Assembly: GCA_037126765.1 (NCBI GenBank)
Contig: JBBCBC010000009.1
Location: 28,418,870-28,482,869, forward strand
Length of the DNA: 64,000 nucleotides
Source of the DNA: Stenogyne calaminthoides
Taxonomy: Eukaryota > Streptophyta > Magnoliopsida > Lamiales > Lamiaceae
Direction: 5' to 3'
Below the pieces are notes generated by a model. The model was not told the DNA's origin, searched no databases, and saw nothing but the letters and a program-made list of their open reading frames with translations. Positions 48,601 to 59,456 of this stretch are shown here, one piece after another. The position numbers and the translations under genes were made by a program. The first letter of the stretch is position 1. Every line of letters begins with the position of its first letter.

Positions 48601-48983
48601 TTTGATTTAATTTTTTGTTTCTTCTTGAATTTTCCATGTACCTGCCTTCGGGCTTTTTATCAATGAAAAGTAATTTTTTATGAATTCCTTTAATGTGCCG
48701 ACTTGATTTCCTTATGCAACTTTTAATTTTTGCTTAGTCCTTGTCGCCTTATTGTTTATGCGACTTGCTATTCGGACATTTCTTAGTCGTCTTACAAAGT
48801 CGGGGTTAATCATACCTCGCTAGGTTGTGATTTTTCCTCCAGTATGTCGAAAGTCGTACCTCAGGTAATTTACGTATTGTCACACATGTTTTTCTTTATG
48901 CGACCCGCTTGGTTTTTACACAGGAATTTGGAAAAGAGATCATTATTATCAATTGATACAACTTTTTTTACATGGATGTGAAC
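48601..48983. other. Space between the antisense gene and the pol end
   Basis: A likely poly(A) signal AATGAA lies at about 48662 in the plus direction. The remainder has three loose copies of a TTATGCGACTT unit (about 48714, 48758, 48897). No coding motif. Confidence 0.5.
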
Positions 48984-50120
48984 CTACTGATAGTACTTCT
49001 TCAGGTGGGTCGCATTCCACGGGTACTGAGCCTTGGTTCCATCCGACTTTTCAAGCTCGTAGGCTCCATTTGGTAGGATCTTAGAGACTTGGAACAGACC
49101 CTCCCAGTTTGGACCGAGGGCCCCCCTTGACTCTCCGAGTACCTTCTTCAATACCAAGTCTCCCTCTTTGAAGCACCGAAGTCGAACCTTAGAATTATAG
49201 TACCTCTCCGACCTTTGCTTGTATCTTGCATTTCTCAGGTTGGCTTCTAAGCGCTTCTCTTCGAGTAGGTCTAGATTTCTGGCCAAGGCCTCCTCGTTGT
49301 GGTCGAAGTCGACCTGTCTTGTACGGAGACTAGGGAAGTCGACTTCCGTGGGTATATGCCCGCCTCGGTTAGAAAGCCCGTAGTAGGAAGTTTCTCTATC
49401 GAAGTTTCTACAGTAAATCCAGATGCCCACAACACATCCGGGAGCTCGCTTGCCCATTTTCTTTTCCTCCCTCAATTTTAGCTTTGAGCATGTGCTTAAT
49501 GATTTTATTTACGTCCTCGACTTGACCGTTTGATTGGGGATGATATGGAGTCAAAAAGAGCTTCGTGATCTTCCATTTTTTGAAAAAAACATCTATTTTG
49601 AGGCCGTCAAACTGTTTTCCATTGTCAGATATAATCACCTGAGGCAATCCGAATCTGCATATGATGTTACGCCATATGAACTTGATGACATGATCTTGGT
49701 CTATAGTTGCCAATGCCTCCGCCTTGGCCCACTTCGTAAAGTAATCCACCGCTACCAGGGCGTACTTGACCGAGCCTGGGGCTGTTGGGAGTGGCCCAAT
49801 GATGTCTATCCCCCACTTTGTGAATGGCCAAGGGCTGAGGATGCTCGTAAGTTCCTCTGGGGCGACTTTGATGGAAGGGGCATATATTTGGCATCTATGG
49901 CATTTGCGGGAGAAGATGATAGCATCTCCTCTTAAGGTTTGCCAAAAGTATCATTGCCTTGTGGTTTTGTGGGCCAACGACTCCCCCCAGCGTGGTTCCT
50001 GCACACCCCTTCGTGTATTTCGCGTAGGACGACTTGCCCTTGCTCTGGTGTAATACATCGAAGTAGGGGTGTGCTGAAGCCTCACTTGTATAATTCGTTA
50101 TTGAACATTGTGTACCACAC
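48984..50120 (-). pseudogene. Gypsy B integrase
   Basis: The zinc-binding end gives RKCHRCQIYAP at about 49880-49910. The catalytic core follows as GIDIIGPLP, VDYFTKWAKAEA, ISDNGKQFDG and HPQSNGQVEDVNK (49408-49749 and just upstream), so D, D and E are all visible. The C-terminal part at 48984-49475 has NLDLLEEKRLEANLRNARYK, EGDLVLKKVLGESRG and NATHLKKYYQ before the stop. One frameshift near 49470 separates core from tail. It would insert the DNA copy into the genome. Gypsy A has the same protein at 61300-62415 with more damage. Confidence 0.85.
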
Positions 50121-50432
50121 GGCTCACAGTTGTAGCTGCCGAGCTCGAACACGGTCAGTTGGCAGGAGGCCGCTAGTCAAGAATTTGATGATGGGTGTCA
50201 TCCAGTTTGACACCGGGGTGTCTAAAGTCGCGACTTTCATGTGTGTGGTGGAGGGGTGGAAAAGTGTTGTGATGGTGACATCCTTCATTTCTGGTGATCC
50301 TTCGGAAGTTGCCAACCGTGCCAAGGCATCGGCTCGCGAGTTCTGCTCTCTCGGGATCACTTTGACATGGATTTGTTCGAATTTTTGACACAATATTTTT
50401 ACGATCTCCTGGTATGCTGCCATCCTGTCATC

Positions 50433-50848
50433 TCATGCCTCATATTCCCCCGAAACTTGACAGGCTACAAGCTGGGAGTCAGTATGAACTTGCAGTCTTT
50501 TGACGCCCATGGCCGTCGACATCTCTAGGCCGCTGATGAGTGCCTCATATTCGGCCTCATTATTATTCGCGGGAAAGTCGAAGGTAATGGCATTTTGGAA
50601 AGAAACACCCTCTGAACTCATCAGAACCAAATTGCCCCCGACCTGTGGGAGGTCGCTGACCCATCCACAAACAACTCCCATGGTGGGCTGTTTGGGCACC
50701 CGGCCTCCGAAGGAAAGGTGAGTTCGACGATGAAATTGGCTAGTGCCTGAGCTTTGATGGCAAGCCGTGGTGCATATGTCACTCCATACTGCCTGACCTC
50801 GATGGCCCACTTGAGGCACCGACCCATCGTATCAGGTCGGTGAAGCAC
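50433..50848 (-). pseudogene. Gypsy B RNase H
   Basis: Two overlapping frames carry it: 50621-50848 (KAQALANFIVELTFPSEAG, WELFVDGSAT) and 50433-50819 (FPANNNEAEYEALISGLEM, VHTDSQLVACQVSGEYEA). These are the D, E and D blocks of the RNase H-like domain that follows Gypsy RT. A frameshift near 50630 breaks it. A continuation at 50124-50423 (KVIPREQNSRADALARLATS) completes the fold. Confidence 0.8.
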
Positions 50849-51909
50849 ATCCTTAGGGGAAGGGAAGTGAGAACTTTGACTTGATGGTCAAAAAAATATG
50901 GCCTCAACTTCCTTACACTCATGACTAGTGCATACGCCAGCTTCTCCAGGGATGGATACCGTTTCTCCATCTCGTTCAGTGTCTGACTGATGAAGTAGAT
51001 GGGAAAATGGATCTGGCCCTCTACCCGGACAAGCACTGCACTTAGAGCGGTTTCTGAAGCCGCGAGATATAGGAAAAGTTTCTCTCCCGGGACGGGTTTG
51101 GACAAGATGCTCACGTCTGCCAGATAAGCTTTTATTTTCTCGAGAGCTTCCTGGCTCTCAGGTGTCCATTCGAACTTTGCTTTTTTCCGGATCGTGTCGA
51201 ATATTGGCTTGCATTTATCCCCCATTCTGGAGATGAACCTCTTTAGTGCGGCCAAGCATCCCGTGAGCTTTTGAACCTCTTTCATATTTTGGGGTGCCCC
51301 CATATCTAATATGGCCTTAACCTTCACTGGATTCACCTCTATTCCTCGCTTGCTAACCAAATGCCCCAAGAACTTCCTCGACTCGACTCCAAAATTATAT
51401 TTTTTGGGGTTGAGTCTCATGTTGAATTTCCTAAGGATATCGAAGGTTTGCGCGAGGTGTGCCAGGTGGTCTTCCCACTTTAGGCTCTTGACGACTATAT
51501 CGTCGACATAAACCTCTACCAATTTACCGATTTGGTCAACAAACATGTGGTTGACCAACCTTTGGTACGTTGCCCCTGCATTCTTTAGACCAAAGGGCAT
51601 CCTTTTCCAGCAGTACATATTCTTCTCTGTCAGGAATGACGTGTGTTGTCGGTCTGGTTCGTACATGGCTATCTGGTGATAGCCCGTGAAAGTGTCCATG
51701 AACGACATCATCTCATGTCTAGTTGTGTTATCTATCAAGTGGTCGATGTGAGGCATGGGGAAGAAGTCTTTCGGACAAGCCTCATTGAGGTCAGTAAAAT
51801 CAATGTAAAGTTGCCAGGTTCCGTTTGACTTTTTCACCAACACCAAATTGGCTATCCATTGTGGCTGATCGGCCTGCATAATCAGGTCGTTATCTAACAG
51901 CTTCTTCAC
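50779..51909 (-). CDS. Gypsy B reverse transcriptase
   Basis: An open frame of 376 codons. Blocks in order are LLDNDLIMQADQPQWIAN, WQLYIDFTDLNEACPKDFFP, TFTGYHQIAMYEPD, RMPFGLKNAGATYQRLVN and the catalytic EVYVDDIVVKS (YVDD at 51499-51510). Then come LGHLVSKRGIEVNP and the RNase H connection SETALSAVLVRVEGQIHFPI. The frame opens inside the domain; the part before it (finger region, DVFAWSHKDMVGIDPE) lies at about 51910-52100 in a shifted frame. It copies the element's RNA into DNA. The near twin in Gypsy A is at 57290-58452. Confidence 0.92.
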   Translation of the reverse strand: MKKLLDNDLIMQADQPQWIANLVLVKKSNGTWQLYIDFTDLNEACPKDFFPMPHIDHLIDNTTRHEMMSFMDTFTGYHQIAMYEPDRQHTSFLTEKNMYCWKRMPFGLKNAGATYQRLVNHMFVDQIGKLVEVYVDDIVVKSLKWEDHLAHLAQTFDILRKFNMRLNPKKYNFGVESRKFLGHLVSKRGIEVNPVKVKAILDMGAPQNMKEVQKLTGCLAALKRFISRMGDKCKPIFDTIRKKAKFEWTPESQEALEKIKAYLADVSILSKPVPGEKLFLYLAASETALSAVLVRVEGQIHFPIYFISQTLNEMEKRYPSLEKLAYALVMSVRKLRPYFFDHQVKVLTSLPLRMCFTDLIRWVGASSGPSRSGSME

Positions 51910-52389
51910 TTCCTCCGCTAATGCAGCATACTTTTTCGGGCCAAATTTCCGTCTCTTTTGGGCTATCGGCCTCCGGGTGGGGTCGATGGCAGGCGATTTC
52001 CGGATCGATCCCTACCATGTCTTTGTGTGACCATGCGAAGACGTCCAAGTTCTTCTTAAGAAAGTTGATGACTTTCCCCTTCAGGTCGTCCGGTATCTTG
52101 GAGCCTATGATGACTTCCAGATCTGGGCGAGCTGGATCTACCTTGACTTTTTTTAGTTCCTCCCCCGGGATGGCCGTGGGCCGTCTTGGCGGGGGTCATC
52201 GATTTCGGCCTCGATTAGAAATTCTTCAGGTTCGGGTCCCATTCTGGGGTCGAGGTCGATGTGACTTCTTTTCTTACTTGCTCTTTTGTTGTTCAGTTCT
52301 TCTTGATTCTCACTATCTATTACAAGTGTTTGTTTGATAGGTGGTGATGCAGAATTGAAAAGAGACGAAGAATAAATCAAACAACCTCT

Positions 52390-53022
52390 AGCATCGACCT
52401 GGTCGCCTTTAACAGTGCCGACCAGCCCAATCTAGGTGGGGAATTTTACACAAATATAGAAAGTGGAGGACGCAGCCTCAAATTCATGCTCAAATGGCCT
52501 CCCAAGAAAACCGTTATAGGAACTTGGGAGGTCGACAACTAGAAAATCTTACAACCTAGTTTCCCTAACTTCACTATTCAGGGTGGATACTAGCTCGATA
52601 GCCAAACGAATCATCCTTGCCGGCTTTACCGTCGTATCACCGAAGCCTTTCACAACGTGGTCTCAGGGAGTGATGTACACCTCATAGTCCCTGAGCTGAT
52701 CCAGGGTCTTCTTGAAGAGGATGTTGCAGAAGGCTCCCCCGTCCACCAGTAGCCGACATACGTTAGTTCCCATGATATTTGCTTTTATCAAGAGGGGGTC
52801 GACATTTGGATAAACTATTCCAGCTTTGTCCTTCTCACCGAACTTGATCGTTCTGGATTCTTCCCCTATTGTAAAGACTGGCAACACCATTTTCTTGGCA
52901 TTCACTATCTCCCTTATCTCGGCCTTCATCTTTCGCTTAGAGGAGGAGGTCGAGGAGAGTCCTCCAACTGTCCCGAGAGGGGAGAGGGTATGTATGACGC
53001 AATCTCCCGCATTCTCGGGCAT
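52390..53022 (-). pseudogene. Gypsy B aspartic protease and linker
   Basis: The frame 52663-53022 contains GIVYPNVDPLLIKANIMGT and CRLLVDGGAFCNILFKKTLD. The D-G-G active site is usual for Tat-type proteases. A stop at ITP is followed in another frame by VVKGFGDTTVKP and MIRLAIELV (about 52610-52665). It would cut the gag-pol polyprotein. Confidence 0.75.
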
Positions 53023-53088
53023 GGGCGGGATAGGTCACTCCCCCTGCCCCATTCCCTGGTTGGCATTTCTGGGAGCGGGTTCCCCCTG

Positions 53089-54600
53089 TCATGGACGATC
53101 TGCTTGTTGGCGACCTCTGTGAGCGCGATCATGATCCTTCTGAGGTCGCTTGATGAACTCATCCAACAAACCATCTTCGTACAACCTCTGGAGTTGGAGA
53201 AGTAGGTCCTTACATTCACTTGTGTAGTGGCCTACCTGCTCGTGAAAGTGGCAGAACTTCTTGGGGTTCAGCTTGCCTTTGTTCTTGAAAGGGCAAGACG
53301 GGAGGAGTAGTTCGCTCTCTAATCTGATTGTAAACATGCCCGGGAGTCATGCCCAATACTTCCATCAGCTTGACTGGGATGTTTTCTTCAAAAGGTTTGA
53401 AGCTGCTAGGTGCCTTGTACTACCCCCTGCTTTCTTTGAGCTTTTCTTGGGCTCATCAATTTCCTTAGTATCGAAGAGTTGAGATTCCAACAACTCCACA
53501 GTATGGATCAAGTCGCTAGCTCGCCTCCGGAAGTCGGCATAGCTAGTCGGATAGTCGACAGTCATACGCCGCCATAACTTGGTTCCCTTCTTGAGGCTAG
53601 AGACGATCCCCAACAGTTTTGCCTCATCCCCATGGGATCTCCTTCAAGAATGAGTTTGTCGATCCTCTCCACATAAGATCGATCGAACTCGGTATCACCC
53701 TGCCGAGTGTTCATTAGACCCTGCCGAGTCACAAGTTGGGGTGCCAAGGCTATGAAGTGCGTCAAGAACAGCCGAGCGAGCTGTTTAAAAGTGTCTGCCG
53801 AGAATGGTGGTAGCGAGGTAAACCACTGATGAGCTTGGTCGCTTAGGGTCAACGAGAAGAGCCGACATTTAGTCGCGTCAGTTGCCCCCATTGAGGCCAT
53901 GTAGGAATTGTACTTCGCCACGTGAACTCTTGGGTCTGTGTTCCCACTATAGCGATCTAAGGTCGCAATGTTGATCTTTCTCTGGGTCGGTGCCAGAGTA
54001 ACCATGGCCCCGAGCGGAGAGTCCGGGACTGTGAGGATGTGATCTATCCCTGTTGGTCTGCTTTGGTTCTCCACGCGCTCGATAAGTTGTTGGACCGTCT
54101 TAGTCAGTGCAGCAACCTGGGCATCACGGTGATCTCCCGCTACACCCACCACTGGAGGATCATCATGGTGAGCGGCTGATCCCCTCGGCAATTCATTGTG
54201 GTGCGAGTTCGGGGCGGTATGAGATCATGCTCCATCGGAATGTCCTCGGTTGCGCCTCGTCCTCGACGACCCTCAGAGCTTTCTGGACCCCTAGGTCTCC
54301 CAGTCGGTCGAACACATTGTTAGACCCCGCCGGTCTCCCGGGCAATTCGAACTTCTGACTTGTTTTTGCGGATCGAGGCGGTTGGCCCATCGAATGTCCG
54401 CTACGGCGGCGCTTGATTCTTGAAGTCTGGCCTCTGGACGACCTTTTAATCGAGGTTCCTCGATATCCGAAAGCGGCGTTTCTTATTAGAGCGGTCATGG
54501 CGGCCTTCGCGTCTCAGTGTTTGGACGGGTTCCACCGATCGGGAGGACGAAAGCGGCCGGAACGCGAGCGATCTCTTCGAGAGAGGTTTCATCACCATCG
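53089..54600 (-). pseudogene. gag: Gypsy B gag with CCHC-like finger
   Basis: The N-terminal frame 54193-54498 has NVFDRLGDLGVQKALRVVED. The main frame 53562-54191 has VAALTKTVQQLIERVENQ (coiled coil), DRYSGNTDPRVHVAKYNSYM and LTLSDQAHQWFTSLPP, the retrotransposon gag core. After a frameshift, 53365-53613 gives KKGTKLWRRMTVDYP. The finger frame 53089-53337 gives FCHFHEQVGHYTSECKDLL. Three frameshifts or stops divide it. It would form the particle shell. Confidence 0.82.
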
Positions 54601-54713
54601 CGCATCCTGTTCGCGTTGATTAGGTTGACTTTGATTGATTGCCATTGCTTGATCGGAAAATGATCGGGAAAAATGGGTTTTCCTTTGAATTGATATAATT
54701 CTTCACGAAAAAG

Positions 54714-54732
54714 TTCCCACAAACGACGCCAA
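54714..54732 (-). other. Gypsy B primer-binding site
   Basis: The complement reads TTGGCGTCGTTTGTGGGAA, one base from the 5' LTR, a Tat/Athila-type site close to the one in Gypsy A. Confidence 0.8.
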
Positions 54733-54733
54733 T

Positions 54734-55364
54734 TGTTGTACCCGGTTTATGTTCTCCGGACAACTAACAATAAAAGTACGAATGTAAATGATCAAAGCAA
54801 TAGAAAATGCAAGATTTGATTACCCAATTCGTCTATGAATAAGACTACGTCTGGGGGCGACCCAACCAGGAATATTTCACTATATTTTCTGCCTAGAATA
54901 CTAAAATGTTCGATCCTTTACAATGAATGATACATGTTGTATTTATAGATGCAAAACTAGGTTAAGTGTCTTCATGGGCTTTCCTCGCGACTTGGCTTAG
55001 GGTTTTACCAACCAGGCTAGGGTTTCCTGGCTTGTCCCACAATCCTCGCTCTTGGATACACATTCCATGATTACAATCCGCAAAATCCACACCCTCAACT
55101 ACCTGTATCTTTGCCATATTTATCCTTTATCCGACCTTGAGACCAATTCGCCTCCAACCTACGCGACCTCCCAGGTTGCCAAGCGGCCTTCACATTCCTC
55201 CAGGTCGCCTAACGACTTGTGTAGCCTCTTAAGTCGCCTGACGACTTACGTATCCTCTTAAGTTGCTTCGCGACCTATCTGGCCAAAGCAACCACGTCTC
55301 TGATGACAAGTGTAAGATGGAGAAACACTGCCCCCGGCAAGTCGGACAATCTCATGCTACAACA
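54734..55364 (-). repeat. Gypsy B 5' LTR
   Basis: In plus orientation it runs TGTTGTACCCGG to CATGCTACAACA. It is followed by the duplication GGGGC and then by the resumed protease of Gypsy A. Tandem GTCGCC units lie near 55190-55280. Confidence 0.93.
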
Positions 55365-55505
55365 GGGGCTTTTTGCAACATACTATTCAAGAAAACCTTC
55401 GACAAGCTCGGCGACTATCACAGTTATCTCGAGCCAAGCGAGCATCTGGTAAGAGGTTTTGGTGACGCCACCGTGAAGCCTCACGGGGATCATACGTCTG
55501 GCGGT
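55365..55505 (+). pseudogene. Gypsy A protease, second part
   Basis: It reads on from 44894: GAFCNILFKKTFDKLGDY, then HLVRGFGDATVKP. After a one-base shift comes IIRLAV, matching MIRLAIEL of Gypsy B. About 110 codons found in Gypsy B between here and the RT are missing. Confidence 0.75.
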
Positions 55506-55624
55506 AAATGTATTAAACCAGGTTTAAGCGCAAAATTATTAGCAGCAGGAGGATAAACTATGTAAAGTAATTGATGCTTAGGCGGTGGGTTTGCGAGTTC
55601 TTTCAAAGTTCGTTCAACTGCCAT
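55505..55624 (-). pseudogene. gag: First 40 codons of the truncated element's gag
   Basis: ATG at 55624-55622 starts MAVERTLKELANPP; then comes NNFALKPGLIHLP. The FALKPGLIHL stretch matches the start of the conserved gag core of this Gypsy group (usually FELKSGLIHLLPKF). The reading breaks at the junction with Gypsy A. Confidence 0.65.
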
Positions 55625-57289
55625 GACACCGAATAAGAGATATAGAAGCATGTGAAACCGAACAAAAAAAAAACGAAAGAAAAAGAAAAAAAATAAAAAA
55701 TAAGAGCAAAAAGGGCTGCAAAGATTTTACTGCAACAGTGACACTGATGAACCCAGGTCAAAATTGTAGAAAATTGCAACGACACACAAATAAATGGGGA
55801 TTACGGAGGATATAAATCAACAACTAAGACACTAAAATACTCAGAAAAATAACAGAAAAATAAGCCCCCACAAATCACACACAAAAAAGCACAAAAATAA
55901 TTCACACAGTTCCCCGGCAACGGCGCCAAAATTTGACCGCACTGTCGAGGTGCGACAAAAATAAATACCCAAATCTACCCTACTAACTCGTAGTAGTGAC
56001 AAGCAAGGGGTCGATCCACAGGGAACATAGAATAATTGTTATGCTAATTGTATGAATTTATGAGGACAAACACGGGACACAATAATGGGGGTTTAAAAGG
56101 AATTTTATAACTACGGAATTGCAAATAATAAAAAGTAAATAACAACTATGAAGCTTTAGCAAACTAAATCAAGAAGAAACAAGTATCCCAACTCACAGTT
56201 CATTCATCCCCCGGCTTAACACGATGGTTTAACCTCAAAGTTTACTCTATTTGTTTTCAAGATTAATGCCCATCGGGGATCAAAACGCTTCGATTTCCCG
56301 GTCCTATCCCTTAGTATATTTAATTGAAAAGACGTCTCTTCAAGAAAACCTTTCTAACTAAGCAGTCTAAGTCAGCCCATTTTTTAACCCAGTTAAAAGC
56401 ATTAAACCCTAGGATAGAGAGCAAACAAATTCCCAAGTACACTTAGCGCGACCCGTAAGAACCTGGTCTAATTCACCCTAGTGAATCCACTAATTGTTAC
56501 CAAGAGTCTCCACATATAACAATTACACGGATTACATGCTTAGAATTAACAGGCATATTAAAACAATTAACCTAGGCGATCAATCTAAATTAATTAATTC
56601 CAATACGCAAGAAATTAAACCAGATAAATTAAACAATCCAAAAACAAATATCGTAAACGTCTTGAATTAAAACATCGACATTAAACACGGGTTCAAAAAT
56701 TCCCGGAATTGGGATAAAAAAATATTAACTATACGAAAGAGCAGGCATCTTCTTCTTCGCTCTCATAATGCTGCGTTGCGTACGTGTGCCGTCCAGCCTC
56801 CCTCTTTCTGCTGCCTCCTCTCCCAATGTATATGAATTGTGTGCGTGACTTATTCTTCAAGTTAAGTCACCGCCAATTTAATATTAGGTCACAGGGAATA
56901 AGATATCTCATGGGCCTGATTTTGACCCTTAGTAAAATAAAGTAATCCCTTATGAATGTCAAACAAATGACCCAGTACTGGGCCAATTAATAGACTTATC
57001 CCGTATGAGACGCATGGGCCTAACATTGAGGGTCTCGGTGTTGGCCCTTTTCTTTTCATTCAATTAGATCAACCCAAGTTCGATATATCTTTACGTGAGG
57101 CTCGTATCAGACGTCATACAAAAGTTCCAAAAAAATACCTGAAATTCACATAAAATACAAGAAATAGATCAAGCATGGAATAATATCATCAAAATACATA
57201 TAAGTAATTAATCATGCCATCTTAATACAAACGAGTCCAATAAATTGCACTATAATCTATTAAAAATATGCATAATTTACTACTTATCA
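55505..57289 (-). mobile_element. Truncated Gypsy with Athila-type PBS: one LTR, leader and gag start
   Basis: An LTR of about 1356 bp spans 55934-57289 (complement starts TGATAAGTAGTAAATT and ends GCGGTCA). Next to it the complement of 55911-55928 reads TGGCGCCGTTGCCGGGGA, the classic Athila-type primer site. The leader then leads to a gag start at 55624 and similarity stops at about 55505. The second LTR and the rest are gone, together with part of Gypsy A. Confidence 0.78.
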
Positions 57290-58452
57290 TAAACCCAATG
57301 GTAATCGACCAAAATGAACAAATAAGCGAGGACCTTGAACCAAGACTTGGACCTGAGCCACACGAGTTCATTGTCCAAGGAAAAATCAATGACCCGAGGG
57401 GAGACCAACATCGAGCAACACCAGACGAGGAGCTCGAAAAAGTCAACGTGGATCCAACCCGACAGGATTTGGAAGTCATAATCGGCTCTAGAATCTCGCC
57501 GGAGCTAAGAGGACAGCTGGTCAACTTCCTCAAAGGGAATCTAGACGTGTTCGCCTGGTCCCACAAGGATATGGTAGGAATCGACCCCGAGGTCGCCTGC
57601 CATCAGCTCAACATCTACCCCAGAAAAAAACCAGTCGCACAGAAGAGGAGGAAATTCGGACCCGAAAAATATGCATCATTGGCCGAGGAGGTAAAGAAAC
57701 TGCTCGACAACAAGTTAATCATGCAAGCCGACCAACCCCAATGGGTGTCCAATGCTGTCCTGGTCAAGAAAGCTAATGGGACGTGGAGACTATGCATCGA
57801 CTTCACTGATTTGAACGAAGCATGTCCCAAAGATTTCTTCCCCATGCCTCATATCGACCATCTGATCGATAACACAGCCGGGCACGAAATGATGTCCTTC
57901 ACGGACGCATTCGCAGGCTACCATCAAATATCTATGCACAAAGACGACCAACAACATACCTCATTCCTCATCGAGAAAAATATGTACTGTTGGAAAAGGA
58001 TGCTATTCGGCCTAAAAAACGCCGGGGCTATGTACCAGCGATTAGTAAACCAAATGTTCGTGGAGGAAATCAGGAAATCCATGGAGGTATACATAGACGA
58101 CATAATGGTCAAGAGTCTGAAAAAAGAAGATCATCTTGCCGACCTTGCCCGAGCGTTCAACATCTTGAGAAAGTTCAACATGAAGCTCAACCAAAAGAAA
58201 TGCAACTTCGGCGTGGAGTCAGGCAAATTTCTTAGCCACTTAGTCAGCAAGCGGGGAATAGAGGCCAATCCAACACAAATTAAGGCGATACTAGAGATGG
58301 GCAGCCCACGAAACCCAAAGGAAGTCCAGAAGCTCGCAGGAAGCCTGGCAACCCTCAGCAGATTCATATCCCGCATGGGAGATAGGTGCAAACCCTTCTT
58401 CGACACACTGAAGAAGGCTAAAAAAGACTTCCAGTGGACAGAGGAGGCCTAG
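57290..58452 (+). CDS. Gypsy A reverse transcriptase
   Basis: The frame is open over more than 380 codons; bases 57268-57289 of it belong to the inserted LTR. Blocks are NLDVFAWSHKDMVGIDPEVA, LLDNKLIMQADQPQWVSN, WRLCIDFTDLNEACPKDFFP, AFAGYHQISMH, RMLFGLKNAGAMYQRLVN and the catalytic VYIDDIMVKS (YIDD at 58090-58101). LSHLVSKRGIEANP and FISRMGDRCKPFFDTL follow. It ends at a TAG (58450-58452) before the RNase H link. FGLKNAG and the two Asp are intact, so this is the best-kept part of Gypsy A. Its Gypsy B twin lies at 50779-51909. Confidence 0.92.
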
Positions 58453-58458
58453 ACAGCC

Positions 58459-59456
58459 TTGGACGGCATCAAGAAGTACCTGGCCAACCCAAAGATACTG
58501 GCCAAACCCGTCCTTAGAGAAAAGCTCTTCCTCTACCTGGCCGCCTCCGAAACGACCTTAAGTTCAGTCCTAGTACGAGCTGAAGGGCAAGACTACATGC
58601 CAATCTACTATGTAAGCCAGGCACCCAACGAGGTGGAACGAAGGTATCCCCCCCTCGAGAAGCTCGCCTACGCCCTCGTGATGAGCGTGAGAAAGCTACG
58701 ACCATACTTTTTTGACCACCAGGTGGAAGTGTTGACCTCGCTGCCCCTAAGAAACGTGCTACATCACCCCGACACGGCTGGGCACTGCATGAAATGGGCA
58801 ATCGAAGTTGGCCAATTCGGTACATCAAGGCACAGGCCTTGGCCGATTTCATGGTGGAACTCACCTTTTCGATGACCGCGCAGGAAGCACCAGCAGGGCC
58901 CCCATGGGAGCTCTACATAGACGGGTCCGCCACCCAAACCCAAGCCGGGCGGGCATAATCCTGACTAGCCCGGACGGACATTCCTTCCAGACGGCTATCA
59001 TGTTCGACTTTCAGGCCACCAACAATGAAGCAGAATATGAAGCCCTAATTGGAGGGCTTGAAATGGCAATGGTTATGGTAGTGAAGAGGCTGAAAATACA
59101 CACCGACTCGCAACTGGTCGCGTGTCAAGTGTCGGGAGAGTATGAGGTCCGATGCGAGCAAATGACCGCATACCAAGAAGTCGTCTGCAGCCTTCTCGAA
59201 AAATTTGACCAAGTCTATGTAGAACTGATACCTAGGAACACGAATTCCCAAGCAGATGCTTTGGGCAAGCTAGCAACATCAGAAGGGCCGGCGGATATCA
59301 GAGACGTCACCATCACAAAACTAACTTTCCCATCCACCATACACACCCTGGTTGCCCTCACCAACCCAATGGATGTCGACCACGAGGATTGGAGGACACC
59401 AATACTCGAATATCTAAAGACAGGACGCCTGCCCGACAATAGGGTCGACGCCCGAC
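58459..59456 (+). pseudogene. Gypsy A RNase H region
   Basis: A first frame (58459-58875) gives LFLYLAASETTLSSVLVRAE and YPPLEKLAYALVMSVRKLRP. After a frameshift the frame 58808-59456 gives IMFDFQATNNEAEYEALIGG, KIHTDSQLVACQVSGEYEVR and ELIPRNTNSQADALGKLATS. These are the catalytic E and D blocks of the Gypsy RNase H. The reading is cut at 59456 by a solo LTR and resumes at 61300. Confidence 0.85.

Larger units (their letters stand above)
44895..55364 (-). mobile_element. Gypsy B: nearly complete Tat-type Gypsy retrotransposon, 10.5 kb
   Basis: Two LTRs of about 630 bp (44895-45524 and 54734-55364) and a perfect duplication GGGGC (44890-44894 and 55365-55369) define it. On the minus strand come primer site, gag, zinc finger, protease, RT, RNase H and integrase. 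Between integrase and the 3' LTR lies a gene on the opposite (plus) strand, an arrangement known from Tat-group elements. The RT is long and open, the integrase DDE residues are present, and the LTRs differ by a few percent, so it is younger than Gypsy A. Confidence 0.94.

Noticed and set aside
55546..55566. AGGAGG followed by ATG, like a bacterial ribosome binding site and start
   Set aside because: The next codon is TAA, and the opposite strand reads cleanly as the start of a Gypsy gag.
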